Source: JBEIUL01 sp044356865
GTDB lineage: Bacteria; Planctomycetota; Phycisphaerae; Phycisphaerales; SM1A02
Length of the DNA: 13,058 nucleotides
Assembly (NCBI GenBank): GCA_044356865.1
Contig: JBIKVN010000073.1
Span: forward strand, 1 to 13,058
Reading direction: 5' to 3'
Shown here: positions 1 through 7,699 of the stretch, piece after piece
How the letters are laid out: each line of letters starts with the position of its first letter
How positions within the stretch are numbered: the first letter of the stretch is position 1
Notes under the pieces: generated by a model
The model's database searches: none
Seen by the model: the letters and a program-made list of their open reading frames with translations, nothing else
What the model was told of the DNA's origin: nothing
Program-made: the position numbers and the translations under genes

Positions 1-1514
<1,514 letters not shown>

Positions 1515-1523
1515 ACGGGGTAT

Positions 1524-1529
1524 CTCACC
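1524..1529 (-). promoter_or_regulatory. Ribosome binding site deciding the glgX GTG start
   Basis: GGTGAG on the minus strand, part of the extended anti-SD complement AGGAGGTGA, ends nine bases before the GTG at 1514. It supports GTG over the in-frame ATG at 1589 and the TTG at 1499. Confidence 0.55.
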
Positions 1530-1588
1530 AGATTTCGCGGAAATCCGCCCGCATGCCGTCAGACGCCGACTTCCACGCGGCTGCCGCA

Positions 1589-1594
1589 TATACT
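1589..1594 (+). promoter_or_regulatory. Candidate -10 box of ssrA promoter
   Basis: TATACT matches the sigma-70 -10 consensus at five of six positions and is the most AT-rich spot in the 104-base gap between glgX and ssrA. It would place initiation near 1601, giving a short leader of about 17 bases to be removed from the 5' end of the tmRNA. No convincing -35 box was found at the right spacing (1566-1571 reads CCGACT), so the call is tentative. Confidence 0.4.
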
Positions 1595-1618
1595 GCGCCT
1601 CTCGCTCTTTGGAATCAC

Positions 1619-1966
1619 GGGGCCGACTGGTATCGACCGGACAGGGAAGGCCTGTCGTGGCGCGCCGTGGAGCATCCATGCCACGTTAAAAGGATGCACA
1701 ACAACAACTGCCAACACGCAGTACGCTCTCGCGGCCTAATTTTGGCTGCGCGGAACTCGCCTGACGTCCCATAGGGACGGGTTCCGAAAATCATGGGACT
1801 GGTCCCGCAAGGCTGGCATGCCGGCGCGGGGCGAGATCTTCGCATGCCATGGATCCCGGAACGCCGTCGTCGGCGTCGCCGGGAGACGAGAATCAACCGA
1901 CGACTACGCGCGTAGAGGCGGCAGGCTGACTGTTTCGGCACGGGGGTTCGAATCCCCCCGGCTCCA
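1619..1966 (+). ncRNA. ssrA: tmRNA (transfer-messenger RNA), one-piece form
   Basis: Rescues ribosomes stalled on broken mRNA: its tRNA-like part enters as alanyl-tmRNA, then its reading frame adds a degradation tag. The acceptor stem pairs GGGGCCG (1619-1625) with CGGCTCC (1959-1965), including the G3-U70 wobble that marks alanine identity, with A1966 as discriminator. The T arm is GGGGG-TTCGAAT-CCCCC (1942-1958). The long helix H2 is visible as GCCTGTC (1650-1656) with GGCAGGC (1920-1926). The tag frame lies centrally and ends in ALAA plus TAA. A post-tag pseudoknot stem is seen as CGTCCC/GGGACG (1765-1770 with 1774-1779). CCA is not encoded (CTT follows the discriminator), so it must be added after transcription. 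At 348 bases plus CCA the size is normal, and the order is unpermuted. A terminator follows ten bases later. Confidence 0.96.
1710..1739 (+). other. tmRNA proteolysis-tag reading frame (ANTQYALAA)
   Basis: Nine sense codons GCC AAC ACG CAG TAC GCT CTC GCG GCC followed by TAA. The C-terminal ALAA matches the degron recognised by ClpXP-type proteases. GCC at 1710 is taken as the resume codon because tags begin with Ala; GCA or GCG is more usual there. The exact resume point cannot be proved from sequence alone. Confidence 0.88.
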
Positions 1967-1975
1967 CTTCGAACC

Positions 1976-2012
1976 GGCCCCGCCGGCGCCATCGCGTCGG
2001 CGGGGTCTTTTT
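1976..2012 (+). terminator. Intrinsic terminator of ssrA
   Basis: A ten-pair stem GGCCCCGCCG (1976-1985) with CGGCGGGGTC (1998-2007), one pair being G-U, closes a 12-base loop and is followed at once by five T (2008-2012). It ends the tmRNA transcript and separates it from the convergent gene whose stop lies at 2045. There is no T run on the minus strand, so it is one-directional. Confidence 0.9.
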
Positions 2013-2044
2013 CATGCCGCACCCGCGGCTCGGCTTCGGCACGC

Positions 2045-3646
2045 TCAACCGCCGCACGGGCCCCACGCCCCGAGCAGGATGGTGAGGTCGGCGGCGCTCA
2101 CCTGCCCGTCGAGATCGAGGTCGCCGGGGCACGCGAGATCGCCGACGAAGCAAGTGACCGTCGTCGTCCGCACCACGACCTCGGCCGAGAGCCCGCATCC
2201 GCCCACGTTGGCGAAAGTACCGCTGATCGGGCCGCCGGTCATGCACACGAAACCAGCGCCGGGCTGGGGGCTGAACGCCGGTCCGCGCTCGATCGCCAGC
2301 GTCCCCGCGATCGAGGCGGGGGCATTGACCTGGAGACGCGACCAGGTGCCGGGCACGGTGCCCTCGAAGCGCACCCGAAGGACCCCGTCCGGCGTCTGGA
2401 TGAACGGCACGCCGACGGTGAGCGGCAGCGCGACGCTCGGGAAGACCGTGCCCTCGTTCCGGAAGGAACCGCCACCCGTGATGGTGCGGACTCCGCCGGT
2501 ACCGGTCCCGGCGATGAGCGTGCCCCGATGGACGAACGCCTCGCCCACCGGCACCGTCAGCGTGCAGGTGAATCCTCCGGCGATCGACTCCATCCGGATC
2601 GAGCCCTCGTTCACCGCGCCCGGCGCGGCCGTCAGGTTCGCGCTGAAGCCCGCGCCGCCGCCCTGGACCCACACCGTCGTCGTCGGCGAGTCGTTCGTCA
2701 CCAGCGTGCAATCGACCTGGGCGATCACCAGGGCCTCGCCCACGACCGCCTCGCCCACCTCGATCGACGCATTCCGCACGATGATCTCGCGATCGATCGA
2801 GCCGCCCGTGATCCGGAACGCACCGAGGTTCACCAGCGTCGCGCCCACCCCACCGATCGAGCCCGCCACCTGCTCGACCGTGCGGCCCGCCGCGTTCGAC
2901 AGCACCAGGCTGCCGCCCGTACCCACCGTCACCGTGCCCTCGTTCCGTAAGCTGCCGTTCTGGACCAGGCCGACTCCCGCATCGACCTGCAAAAGTCCCT
3001 GATTGAGCAGGTCGCCCGAGATCGTGCGCGGCCCGCCGGTCCCGACCGCAGCGACGATTGCCCCGCGATTGGCGAATGCCGATCCGGCGGTAACGGTCAT
3101 CACGCTCGAGTAGCCGCCGTTGACCGTCTCCAGGACGATCGTGCCTTCGTTCACCGCGCCCGCCGCCACCAGCAGCTCGGCGCCGAACAGCAGCGCCCCG
3201 CCCCGGACCGACAGGACCTGCCCTTCCGCGAGGACTCCTTCCAACGTCGAGCTGCGGGCGGCAACGAAGGTGACCGGCGAGGCTCCGCCGGAACCGACCA
3301 GCGTCGCCTGGTTCAGCAGCGGCATGGCCGCCAGAGTGCCGCCGGAGTACTCGAGTCGAGACCGGATCGTGCAGCCGCCGGCGACCGTGAACGAGCCTCC
3401 GGCCAGATGCAGCCGATACCCGTCGAAGGACGCGATCGAGGTGGACCCGGTCGCGTGAAGGATGGTCACGCCCGCGAAGGCGCCCGGCACCGTGACGGTA
3501 TCGCCCCGTCCGGGCAGCTGGTTCGCCGACCAGTTGGCCGGATCGTTCCACGAGACCCCGTCGCCGCCGCCGTCCCAAGAGACGGTCGCGGCGGCCAATG
3601 GCGCGGCGAGAGCGAATGAAAGGTGAGGGCGACCAGGTTCGCCCAC
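2045..3646 (-). CDS. Secreted beta-rich repeat protein with C-terminal dockerin-like module (start probably disrupted)
   Basis: Function unknown; likely exported and cell-surface or extracellular. From the in-frame GTG at 3646 it has 533 residues. A hydrophobic stretch (LSFALAAPLAAA) near the N terminus looks like a signal peptide ending before TVSW. Next comes GVSWNDPANWS, a motif common at the start of secreted beta-helical repeat proteins. Two related units, GAVNEGTIVLE... (about 163-217) and GAVNEGSIRME... (about 343-399), share RG.(I/L)(I/V)A..GTGG.RTI.G and NEGTV, suggesting parallel beta-helix coils. A closing unit reads GTLAIERGPAF...GTFANVGGCG. The end (about 506-530) is a single Cys-bracketed dockerin-like repeat CPGDLDLDGQVSAADL followed by LLGAWGPC. 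There is no ATG in the body frame: only TTG 3751, GTG 3727 and GTG 3646. The well-placed SD and ATG (3669) lie in another frame. If one T is restored near 3619-3621 the protein becomes 541 residues with an excellent signal peptide. Confidence 0.75.
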   Translation of the reverse strand: MGEPGRPHLSFALAAPLAAATVSWDGGGDGVSWNDPANWSANQLPGRGDTVTVPGAFAGVTILHATGSTSIASFDGYRLHLAGGSFTVAGGCTIRSRLEYSGGTLAAMPLLNQATLVGSGGASPVTFVAARSSTLEGVLAEGQVLSVRGGALLFGAELLVAAGAVNEGTIVLETVNGGYSSVMTVTAGSAFANRGAIVAAVGTGGPRTISGDLLNQGLLQVDAGVGLVQNGSLRNEGTVTVGTGGSLVLSNAAGRTVEQVAGSIGGVGATLVNLGAFRITGGSIDREIIVRNASIEVGEAVVGEALVIAQVDCTLVTNDSPTTTVWVQGGGAGFSANLTAAPGAVNEGSIRMESIAGGFTCTLTVPVGEAFVHRGTLIAGTGTGGVRTITGGGSFRNEGTVFPSVALPLTVGVPFIQTPDGVLRVRFEGTVPGTWSRLQVNAPASIAGTLAIERGPAFSPQPGAGFVCMTGGPISGTFANVGGCGLSAEVVVRTTTVTCFVGDLACPGDLDLDGQVSAADLTILLGAWGPCGG

Positions 3647-3666
3647 GATGGATCGGGCCGGGTTTG

Positions 3667-3681
3667 CATGGGATTCTCCTT
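3667..3681 (-). promoter_or_regulatory. Strong Shine-Dalgarno plus ATG in the wrong frame
   Basis: AAGGAG (3681-3676) sits six bases before ATG at 3669-3667. This is the best ribosome binding site in the window. The frame it opens begins MQTRPDPSWANLVALTF, an apt signal-peptide start, but continues as unrelated sequence and stops at 3466. The body of the dockerin-like protein continues in the -1 frame. Confidence 0.7.
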
Positions 3682-3694
3682 GTCCGGAAGTGAA

Positions 3695-3710
3695 ATACTG
3701 ATCGCAGTAT
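3695..3710. repeat. Short perfect inverted repeat upstream of the dockerin gene
   Basis: ATACTG-ATCG-CAGTAT, six pairs around a four-base loop, lies about 26 bases upstream of the ATG at 3669 and just upstream of its SD. It could be an operator or a small leader hairpin. It is AT-rich against a GC-rich background, so it may also cover the promoter. Nothing in the sequence decides between these. Confidence 0.35.
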
Positions 3711-3769
3711 CCGGGATCGGCCCGCACCTGCCGGGAGGGCGAAATCCCCAATCCGGACGGCTTCCCGGC

Positions 3770-5407
3770 TTACGCCCGCACCGCGAGCGCCGTCGCCGCC
3801 AGGTCGGCCGCGTCGCGAAAGGGCTGCAGCACGAGATCGGCCCCGGCCGCCTCGAGGCGAGCCGCGTCCTCCGGGGTGTGCGCGGTCACGGCGACCCGTC
3901 CGGCGAAACCGTGCTCGCGCAGGGCGTTCAGCAGGGTGAGGTTCGCCTGCAAGTCCGGGGCGGCGCACGCCACCCAGCGGGCTCCCGCGAGCGGCAGCGC
4001 CTCGGGCGCATGCGGATCGGTGGCGTCGGCGTAGCGGATCGCCTCGCCGCGCCCGGCGGCCCGCTGGAGCGCCTCCGGGTCGAAGTCGACCTCGAGCACC
4101 GCGACGCCTCGCGACCGGAGCCCCGCGGCGATCCGGCTGCCGTAGCGTCCGATCCCGAAGAGGACCACGTCAAACCGCTCGCCGCCGCCGTCGGACTCAC
4201 GGGTCTCCCGATGGGGTATCGCCCGCTCGAAGGGCCGGAGGAACCGCTCGATCCGGCCGTAGATCGGATGCGAGTACAGGATGAGGTAGGTCGACAGGCT
4301 GATGGTGATGAGCCCGACCAGCGTGATGAGCCCGAGCGTCTCGCGGTCGATGTGCCCGAGCGAGACTCCGAGCGCCCCGAGAATCAGAGAAAACTCGCTG
4401 ATCTGGGCCAGCGTGAGGCCGGTGAGGGCGCCCGTCCGCCTGCGGTAGCCCATCGCGCCCATGATCGCCATCACGATGAGCGGCTTCCCCAGCAGCACGA
4501 AGCCCGCAAGGACCGCCGCGGCGAGCACGCTGCTTCCCATCGCGGCGAAATCGAGCGACGCCCCCAGGTTGACGAAGAAGAAGAGCAGCAGGAAGTCGCG
4601 AAGCGTGGTCAGCCGGCCGCTCAGGGTCTCGCGGAACGGGCTGGAGGCGAGCGAGACGCCGGCGAGGAACGCTCCGACTTCCCGGCTGAATCCGAGCAGC
4701 TCGCCGCCCGCGGCCAGGGCGACCGCCCACCCGATCGCGAAGGTGAGCAGCAGCTCCGGCGACCGGGCCAGGCGCGCGGTCAACCGAGGCAGGACGAACC
4801 GGGCGGCGAAGCCGATGCCGCCGAGGAAAAGCCCGACCTTTCCGAGGAGCGCGAGCACCCGCCAAGACACCGAATCGGACGCGTCCGCCGCGCCGCCCGC
4901 CCCGAGCGCGGACAACGCCACCATCGCAAGCACCACCACGAGGTCCTGCACGATGAGGATGCCGACCGAGATCCTTCCGTGCAGCGAATCGATCTCGCGC
5001 TTGTCGCTCAGCAGCTTGACGATGATGATCGTGCTGGAAAATGTCAGGGCGACGGCGACGTAGACCGAGGGGATCCACGGCAACCCGAGTCCGAGGCAGA
5101 TCAGCAGGCCGATCGCCGCCGTGAAAGCGATCTGGCCGATGCCGGTCACCGCCGAGACCGGTCCCATGGTCCGGATGATGGTGAGGTCGAGCTTCAGCCC
5201 CACCACGAAAAGCAGCACCGCGATGCCGACGTCGGCGAGCAGTTCGAGCTCGTGGGTCATCCGGAGCAGGCCGAGGCCGCTCGGCCCGACCAGGATCCCC
5301 GCGAAGATGAACGAGACGATGAGCGGCTGGCGGAGCAGCGTCCCGACCGCCCCCGCCACCGCCGCGATCGCCAGCACCGCCGCAAGTTCCGTGAACGGAC
5401 TGGGCAT
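3770..5407 (-). CDS. CPA2-family cation:proton antiporter with C-terminal TrkA-N/RCK domain
   Basis: Inner-membrane exchanger of monovalent cations (K+ or Na+) for protons, of the KefB/KefC/YbaL kind. Its 545 residues are normal for the family. Residues 1-380 form about 12-13 hydrophobic segments. Family landmarks include FAGILVGPSGLGLL (35-48), LLFVVGLKLDL (65-75), LTFSSTIIIVKLLSDK (121-136), the Gln154-Asp155 pair in GILIVQDLVVVLAM, REVGAFLAGVSLA (242-254) and FFFVNLGASLDF (276-287). After a charged linker (386-410) a Rossmann domain starts with FGIGRYG (417-423), an acidic residue at the end of the second strand (EVDFD, 439-443) and the TrkA-N-type ADATDP (460-465). This domain binds NAD(H) or another nucleotide and gates the transporter. 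The ATG at 5407 has AGGA about ten bases upstream. It starts 12 bp after the stop of the upstream LolA-like gene, so the two are probably cotranscribed. Transported ion and ligand are not readable here; no KefF/KefG-type partner is seen. Confidence 0.93.
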   Translation of the reverse strand: MPSPFTELAAVLAIAAVAGAVGTLLRQPLIVSFIFAGILVGPSGLGLLRMTHELELLADVGIAVLLFVVGLKLDLTIIRTMGPVSAVTGIGQIAFTAAIGLLICLGLGLPWIPSVYVAVALTFSSTIIIVKLLSDKREIDSLHGRISVGILIVQDLVVVLAMVALSALGAGGAADASDSVSWRVLALLGKVGLFLGGIGFAARFVLPRLTARLARSPELLLTFAIGWAVALAAGGELLGFSREVGAFLAGVSLASSPFRETLSGRLTTLRDFLLLFFFVNLGASLDFAAMGSSVLAAAVLAGFVLLGKPLIVMAIMGAMGYRRRTGALTGLTLAQISEFSLILGALGVSLGHIDRETLGLITLVGLITISLSTYLILYSHPIYGRIERFLRPFERAIPHRETRESDGGGERFDVVLFGIGRYGSRIAAGLRSRGVAVLEVDFDPEALQRAAGRGEAIRYADATDPHAPEALPLAGARWVACAAPDLQANLTLLNALREHGFAGRVAVTAHTPEDAARLEAAGADLVLQPFRDAADLAATALAVRA

Positions 5408-5419
5408 GCGGGCGGGATC

Positions 5420-6232
5420 CTAACGGGGCGCTGCCGGCGGCGGCGTGAACGCGACGTCCTCCTTCGACACCGGACCGTCGAAGCTCGGCGTGAAGAGGAA
5501 CTCGGTGGTCGACTCGACTTTCGGCTGCGTCCGGATCCGCCGGACCTGTTCCGGCGAGAACAGCGGGTGGACCGGCAAGGCGGACGGGTCGATCGTCGTG
5601 ACGTCGCGGTACTTCCGGATCGCGCCCCCGGCGTCGATCCAGAGGGTCACCGACTGGAAGTTCGTGCCGTCGATGTCCCGCCGTCCCTCGAGGACCTCGC
5701 ACTCGACTCCGTCGATCGGTTCCTTGCCGCGGATCGTCCGGTCGGTCAGGCCGCGGAAGAATCGCGGGTCGCCCCCGTCGGGGCGGAGCAGGTCCGGCAC
5801 GATGAGGGCCAGCCCCTTCGAGAGGCCGGTCGGCGCGACGAACGCCTGGGCCCGCGAGTTGAATCGCTCGGTCGTGCCCTTGAGTCTCCACCATGAGTTC
5901 CACGCGCGGCCGTCGGGCGACCAGACCACAAAGGGCATGGACGAACGGGCATCGGTCTCCTGGAATCTCCAGCGGAATCCCCCGTCGCGGATGAAGGCCG
6001 TCGCGAACTCGATCTTCCACGGCGGCATCTTCAGGCTGCTCGTGAACGTTCCGGTGCCCGTGTCGCGATAGGTCTTCGCCTCTCCGTACCGGGCGGTCAC
6101 CCGCTGGACGAGGGCCCGGACTTCCGGGGAATCCGCGGCGGCCGCCGGAACGGTCTTGGGCGGAGTCTCGGGCACCGGCGGCGAGGCGAGCAGGACGCAC
6201 GACAGGATCGCGACCAGGAGGAGACAGGGCAT
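5420..6232 (-). CDS. Exported LolA-like protein, copy A of a tandem pair
   Basis: 270 residues from the ATG at 6232; the frame is open upstream but there the composition is arginine-rich and unlike a protein. Residues 1-16 (MPCLLLVAILSCVLLA) form a short signal peptide. ILSC is only a poor lipobox, so lipidation is uncertain. The mature part opens with SPEVRALVQRVTARYGEAKTY, then YRDTGTGTF, GGFRWRFQE, PFVVWSPDGRAWNSWW, IDGVECEVLEG, a (T)LWIDAGGAIRKYR strand and a C-terminal FDGPVSKEDVAFTPP. The order helix, alternating beta strands, final F.FTPP resembles the LolA/LolB-like half-barrel fold of periplasmic lipid or lipoprotein carriers. That is fold-level inference; the true ligand is unknown. 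It is a close paralogue of the gene at 6583-7383 and lies 12 bp before the antiporter gene. No clear SD precedes the ATG. Confidence 0.8.
   Translation of the reverse strand: MPCLLLVAILSCVLLASPPVPETPPKTVPAAAADSPEVRALVQRVTARYGEAKTYRDTGTGTFTSSLKMPPWKIEFATAFIRDGGFRWRFQETDARSSMPFVVWSPDGRAWNSWWRLKGTTERFNSRAQAFVAPTGLSKGLALIVPDLLRPDGGDPRFFRGLTDRTIRGKEPIDGVECEVLEGRRDIDGTNFQSVTLWIDAGGAIRKYRDVTTIDPSALPVHPLFSPEQVRRIRTQPKVESTTEFLFTPSFDGPVSKEDVAFTPPPAAPR
5438..5524. repeat. Near-identical duplicated segment, copy in gene A
   Basis: This 87-base block encoding the C-terminal VESTTEFLFTP-FDGPVSKED region of copy A matches 6589-6675 of copy B with only about five differences counted by eye. Neighbouring parts of the two genes are clearly more diverged. 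Confidence 0.85.
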
Positions 6233-6582
6233 CGACGCATGGTCGCAGATCGGCGATCGGGCGGTCGTGCCGGCCTTTCGCCCGGAAACACCTTGAAGAC
6301 CGGAACCCCCGGCCGACCGTCCGAATCTTCCGCTCTCGTCGGCCGCGCGAGGTGGCCATGCTCGACTTCTCCGCGAACCGCACCCTGCGTCCTTCGCACG
6401 GTTCCCGACGCCGTCACCCGAGAGCGACGGATCAAGGGCCGGTCGCACGCGAGGAAAGATGCTCTCGTCCGCGGCGATCGCGACCTTCCGCGGACGCTGT
6501 CCACGCGTCGGTCATCGACATCTCCCTCTCACCGACGTAGCCGAACCGAAGCCCGGCGCGAACGCTTCCCGACCGTACCCGT
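6233..6582. other. 350-base gap between the two LolA-like paralogues; one inverted repeat
   Basis: No convincing gene is seen: the open frames here are arginine- and proline-rich shadows. An inverted repeat GTCCGCGG (6467-6474) with CCGCGGAC (6488-6495), loop 13 bases, is the only clear structure. On the minus strand the next short T run (TCTTT) begins about 12 bases past the stem, so it is a poor intrinsic terminator for the gene ending at 6583. The promoter of copy A, if separate, must lie here, but I see no confident -35/-10 pair. Confidence 0.5.
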
Positions 6583-7383
6583 TCACGCCGGCGGCGTGAA
6601 CGCTACGTCCTCCTTCGACACCGGGCCGTCGAAGGTCGGCGTGAAGAGGAACTCGGTGGTCGACTCGAACTTCGGTCGGGCCTGCATGCCTTCGACCTCC
6701 GCCCGCGGCATCGACTTGGGATAAGTCGACTTGGCGGGATCGATCGTCATCGAGCTCCGGTACTTCCGGATCGCCCCCGAGGCGTCGATCCAGATCGCCA
6801 CCGTCGAGGAGTCCTTCCCGTCGATGCCCTTCCGGCCCTCGAGGATCTCGCATGCGACCCCGTCGATCGATTCCTTGCCGCGGATCTTCGGGTCGACCAG
6901 ACCGAGGAAGAACCACGAGTCGCCGCCATCGGGCTTCAGCAGGTCGGGCACGATCATGGTGAGCCCGTGCGAGATGCCGGTCGGACCGCCGAGTGCCATG
7001 CGAAGCGACTCGAACTGCTCGGTCGTGCCCTTGAGTTTCCACCATGAGTTCCAGGTGCGGCCATCCGGCGACCAGACGACGTAGGGCATGGGCGGGCGGG
7101 AGCCCATTTCCTGGAAACTCCAGCGGAATCCCCCGCCACGGACGAAAGCCGTCTCGAACGTGAGCTGGGTCGACGGTGTCTTCGGGCCGTAGGTCGTCGT
7201 CCCTGTCCCCGAGTCTCGATAGGTCTTCGCCTCGCCGTACCGGGCGGTCACCCGCCGGATGAGGGCCTGGACGTCCGGGGAATCCGCCACGGCCGCCGGC
7301 GCGGTCGCGGGCGGAGCCGCGGGGATGGACGGCGAGCCGAGGCAGACGCCTGAAACGATGAGGGTGGGGATGAGTCCGGACAT
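6583..7383 (-). CDS. Exported LolA-like protein, copy B of a tandem pair
   Basis: 266 residues from ATG 7383. The N terminus MSGLIPTLIVSGVCLGSPS is a short signal peptide with weak positive charge. The mature protein parallels copy A along its whole length: SPDVQALIRRVTARYGEAKTY, YRDSGTGT, GGGFRWSFQE, PYVVWSPDGRTWNSWW, KLKGTTEQFES, IVPDLLKPDGGD, IRGKESIDGVACEILEG, AIWIDASGAIRKYR and FDGPVSKEDVAFTPP. Differences cluster in the segment after TGTGT, the segment after TTE(Q/R)F and the stretch after IDP. A LolA/LolB-like carrier fold is inferred; function unknown. It is first in a leftward series with copy A. Its 5' leader faces the structured element at 7400-7616. No SD is evident before the ATG. 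Confidence 0.8.
   Translation of the reverse strand: MSGLIPTLIVSGVCLGSPSIPAAPPATAPAAVADSPDVQALIRRVTARYGEAKTYRDSGTGTTTYGPKTPSTQLTFETAFVRGGGFRWSFQEMGSRPPMPYVVWSPDGRTWNSWWKLKGTTEQFESLRMALGGPTGISHGLTMIVPDLLKPDGGDSWFFLGLVDPKIRGKESIDGVACEILEGRKGIDGKDSSTVAIWIDASGAIRKYRSSMTIDPAKSTYPKSMPRAEVEGMQARPKFESTTEFLFTPTFDGPVSKEDVAFTPPA
6589..6675. repeat. Near-identical duplicated segment, copy in gene B
   Basis: Partner of the 87-base block at 5438-5524 (about 82 of 87 positions identical, same orientation). Confidence 0.85.
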
Positions 7384-7399
7384 CCGCGCGTTGTATCAA

Positions 7400-7580
7400 A
7401 ACCTCGTTCGGACGAGGTTCTGTCTGATGGATCGCCGAAGGCCCGAGATCCGATCCGGCGCCCGGCAGGCAAGGAGGCGAGACGACGCTGTATCCGCAGC
7501 GATACAGCGAGTCGAAGCCGACGCCGCAAGCCGGGATGCCGGGCGGATCGAAGCCCGGCGGATCCGTCAGACAGAACCTC
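7400..7580 (+). ncRNA. Candidate structured RNA or leader with competing helices
   Basis: Three inverted repeats are stacked here. (1) AACCTCGT (7400-7407) pairs perfectly with ACGAGGTT (7412-7419) around TCGG. (2) The 20 bases 7414-7433 pair with 7561-7580; the single non-Watson-Crick position is T7428 against G7566, a permitted U-G pair if the plus strand is the RNA. (3) Inside, CGCTGTATC (7486-7494) pairs perfectly with GATACAGCG (7501-7509) around CGCAGC. Helices 1 and 2 both need GAGGTT (7414-7419), so they exclude each other. A U-tract terminator starts immediately after helix 2. I do not recognise a known riboswitch or RNA family. A decayed transposon end or MITE is an alternative, but no transposase or target duplication is seen. 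Confidence 0.45.
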
Positions 7581-7616
7581 ATGGGCCTCGTCAGCGACCT
7601 CCCGGCCCGTTTTTTT
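7581..7616 (+). terminator. Intrinsic terminator after the structured element
   Basis: ATGGGCC (7581-7587) pairs with GGCCCGT (7604-7610), seven pairs with one U-G, loop 16 bases, followed by TTTTTT (7611-7616). The stem is short but GC-rich and the U tract is good. It points along the plus strand and lies 84 bases before the next plus-strand gene, so it either ends a small RNA or controls read-through into that gene. Confidence 0.55.
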
Positions 7617-7699
7617 CAAAACCGCCTCCATTCCCGGAACCCCACCCGCGGCGCGCCCGAAACTCTGCGTCCCGCTTGCATCGGCCTCGGAAGGCGGCC

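Larger units (their letters stand above)
7384..7699. other. Intergenic region between divergent genes, holding a structured element
   Basis: This is the 316-base gap between the start of copy B (minus) and the start of the 844-residue protein (plus). It contains the hairpins listed at 7400-7580 and the terminator at 7581-7616. From 7617 to 7699 I see nothing except a weak SD (GGAAGG, 7689-7694) five bases before the ATG at 7700. Confidence 0.6.

Noticed and set aside
3619..3650. Programmed -1 frameshifting as explanation of the dockerin gene start
   Set aside because: No X-XXY-YYZ slippery heptamer or strong downstream stem was seen in the right frame; a one-base indel in a T run is simpler.
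3647..3751. TTG start at 3751 for the dockerin-like protein
   Set aside because: No SD; it would translate straight through the SD of the ATG at 3669 and put about 40 polar residues before the hydrophobic segment.
3730..3769. GCCGGGA/TCCCGGC inverted repeat just after the antiporter stop
   Set aside because: Seven pairs with a 26-base loop and no U tract; too weak for a terminator call.
1893..3968. 691-codon open frame on the minus strand running through the tmRNA terminator
   Set aside because: It overlaps the tmRNA 3' end antisense and the dockerin gene in another frame; composition is arginine-rich.
3623..5896. 757-codon open frame on the plus strand
   Set aside because: Arg/Asp/Glu/Gln-rich shadow of the antiporter and LolA-like genes caused by high GC; no domain seen.
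4197..6383. 728-codon open frame on the minus strand
   Set aside because: Out-of-frame overlap with two clearly real genes; low-complexity Arg/Pro/Gly composition.
7400..7580. CRISPR array or insertion sequence
   Set aside because: The repeats are inverted, not regularly spaced direct repeats, and the 180-base element has no room for a transposase.
7259..7699. Upstream extension of the 844-residue protein to an ATG at 7259
   Set aside because: It would overlap copy B antisense and the structured element, and would bury the signal peptide that starts at ATG 7700.
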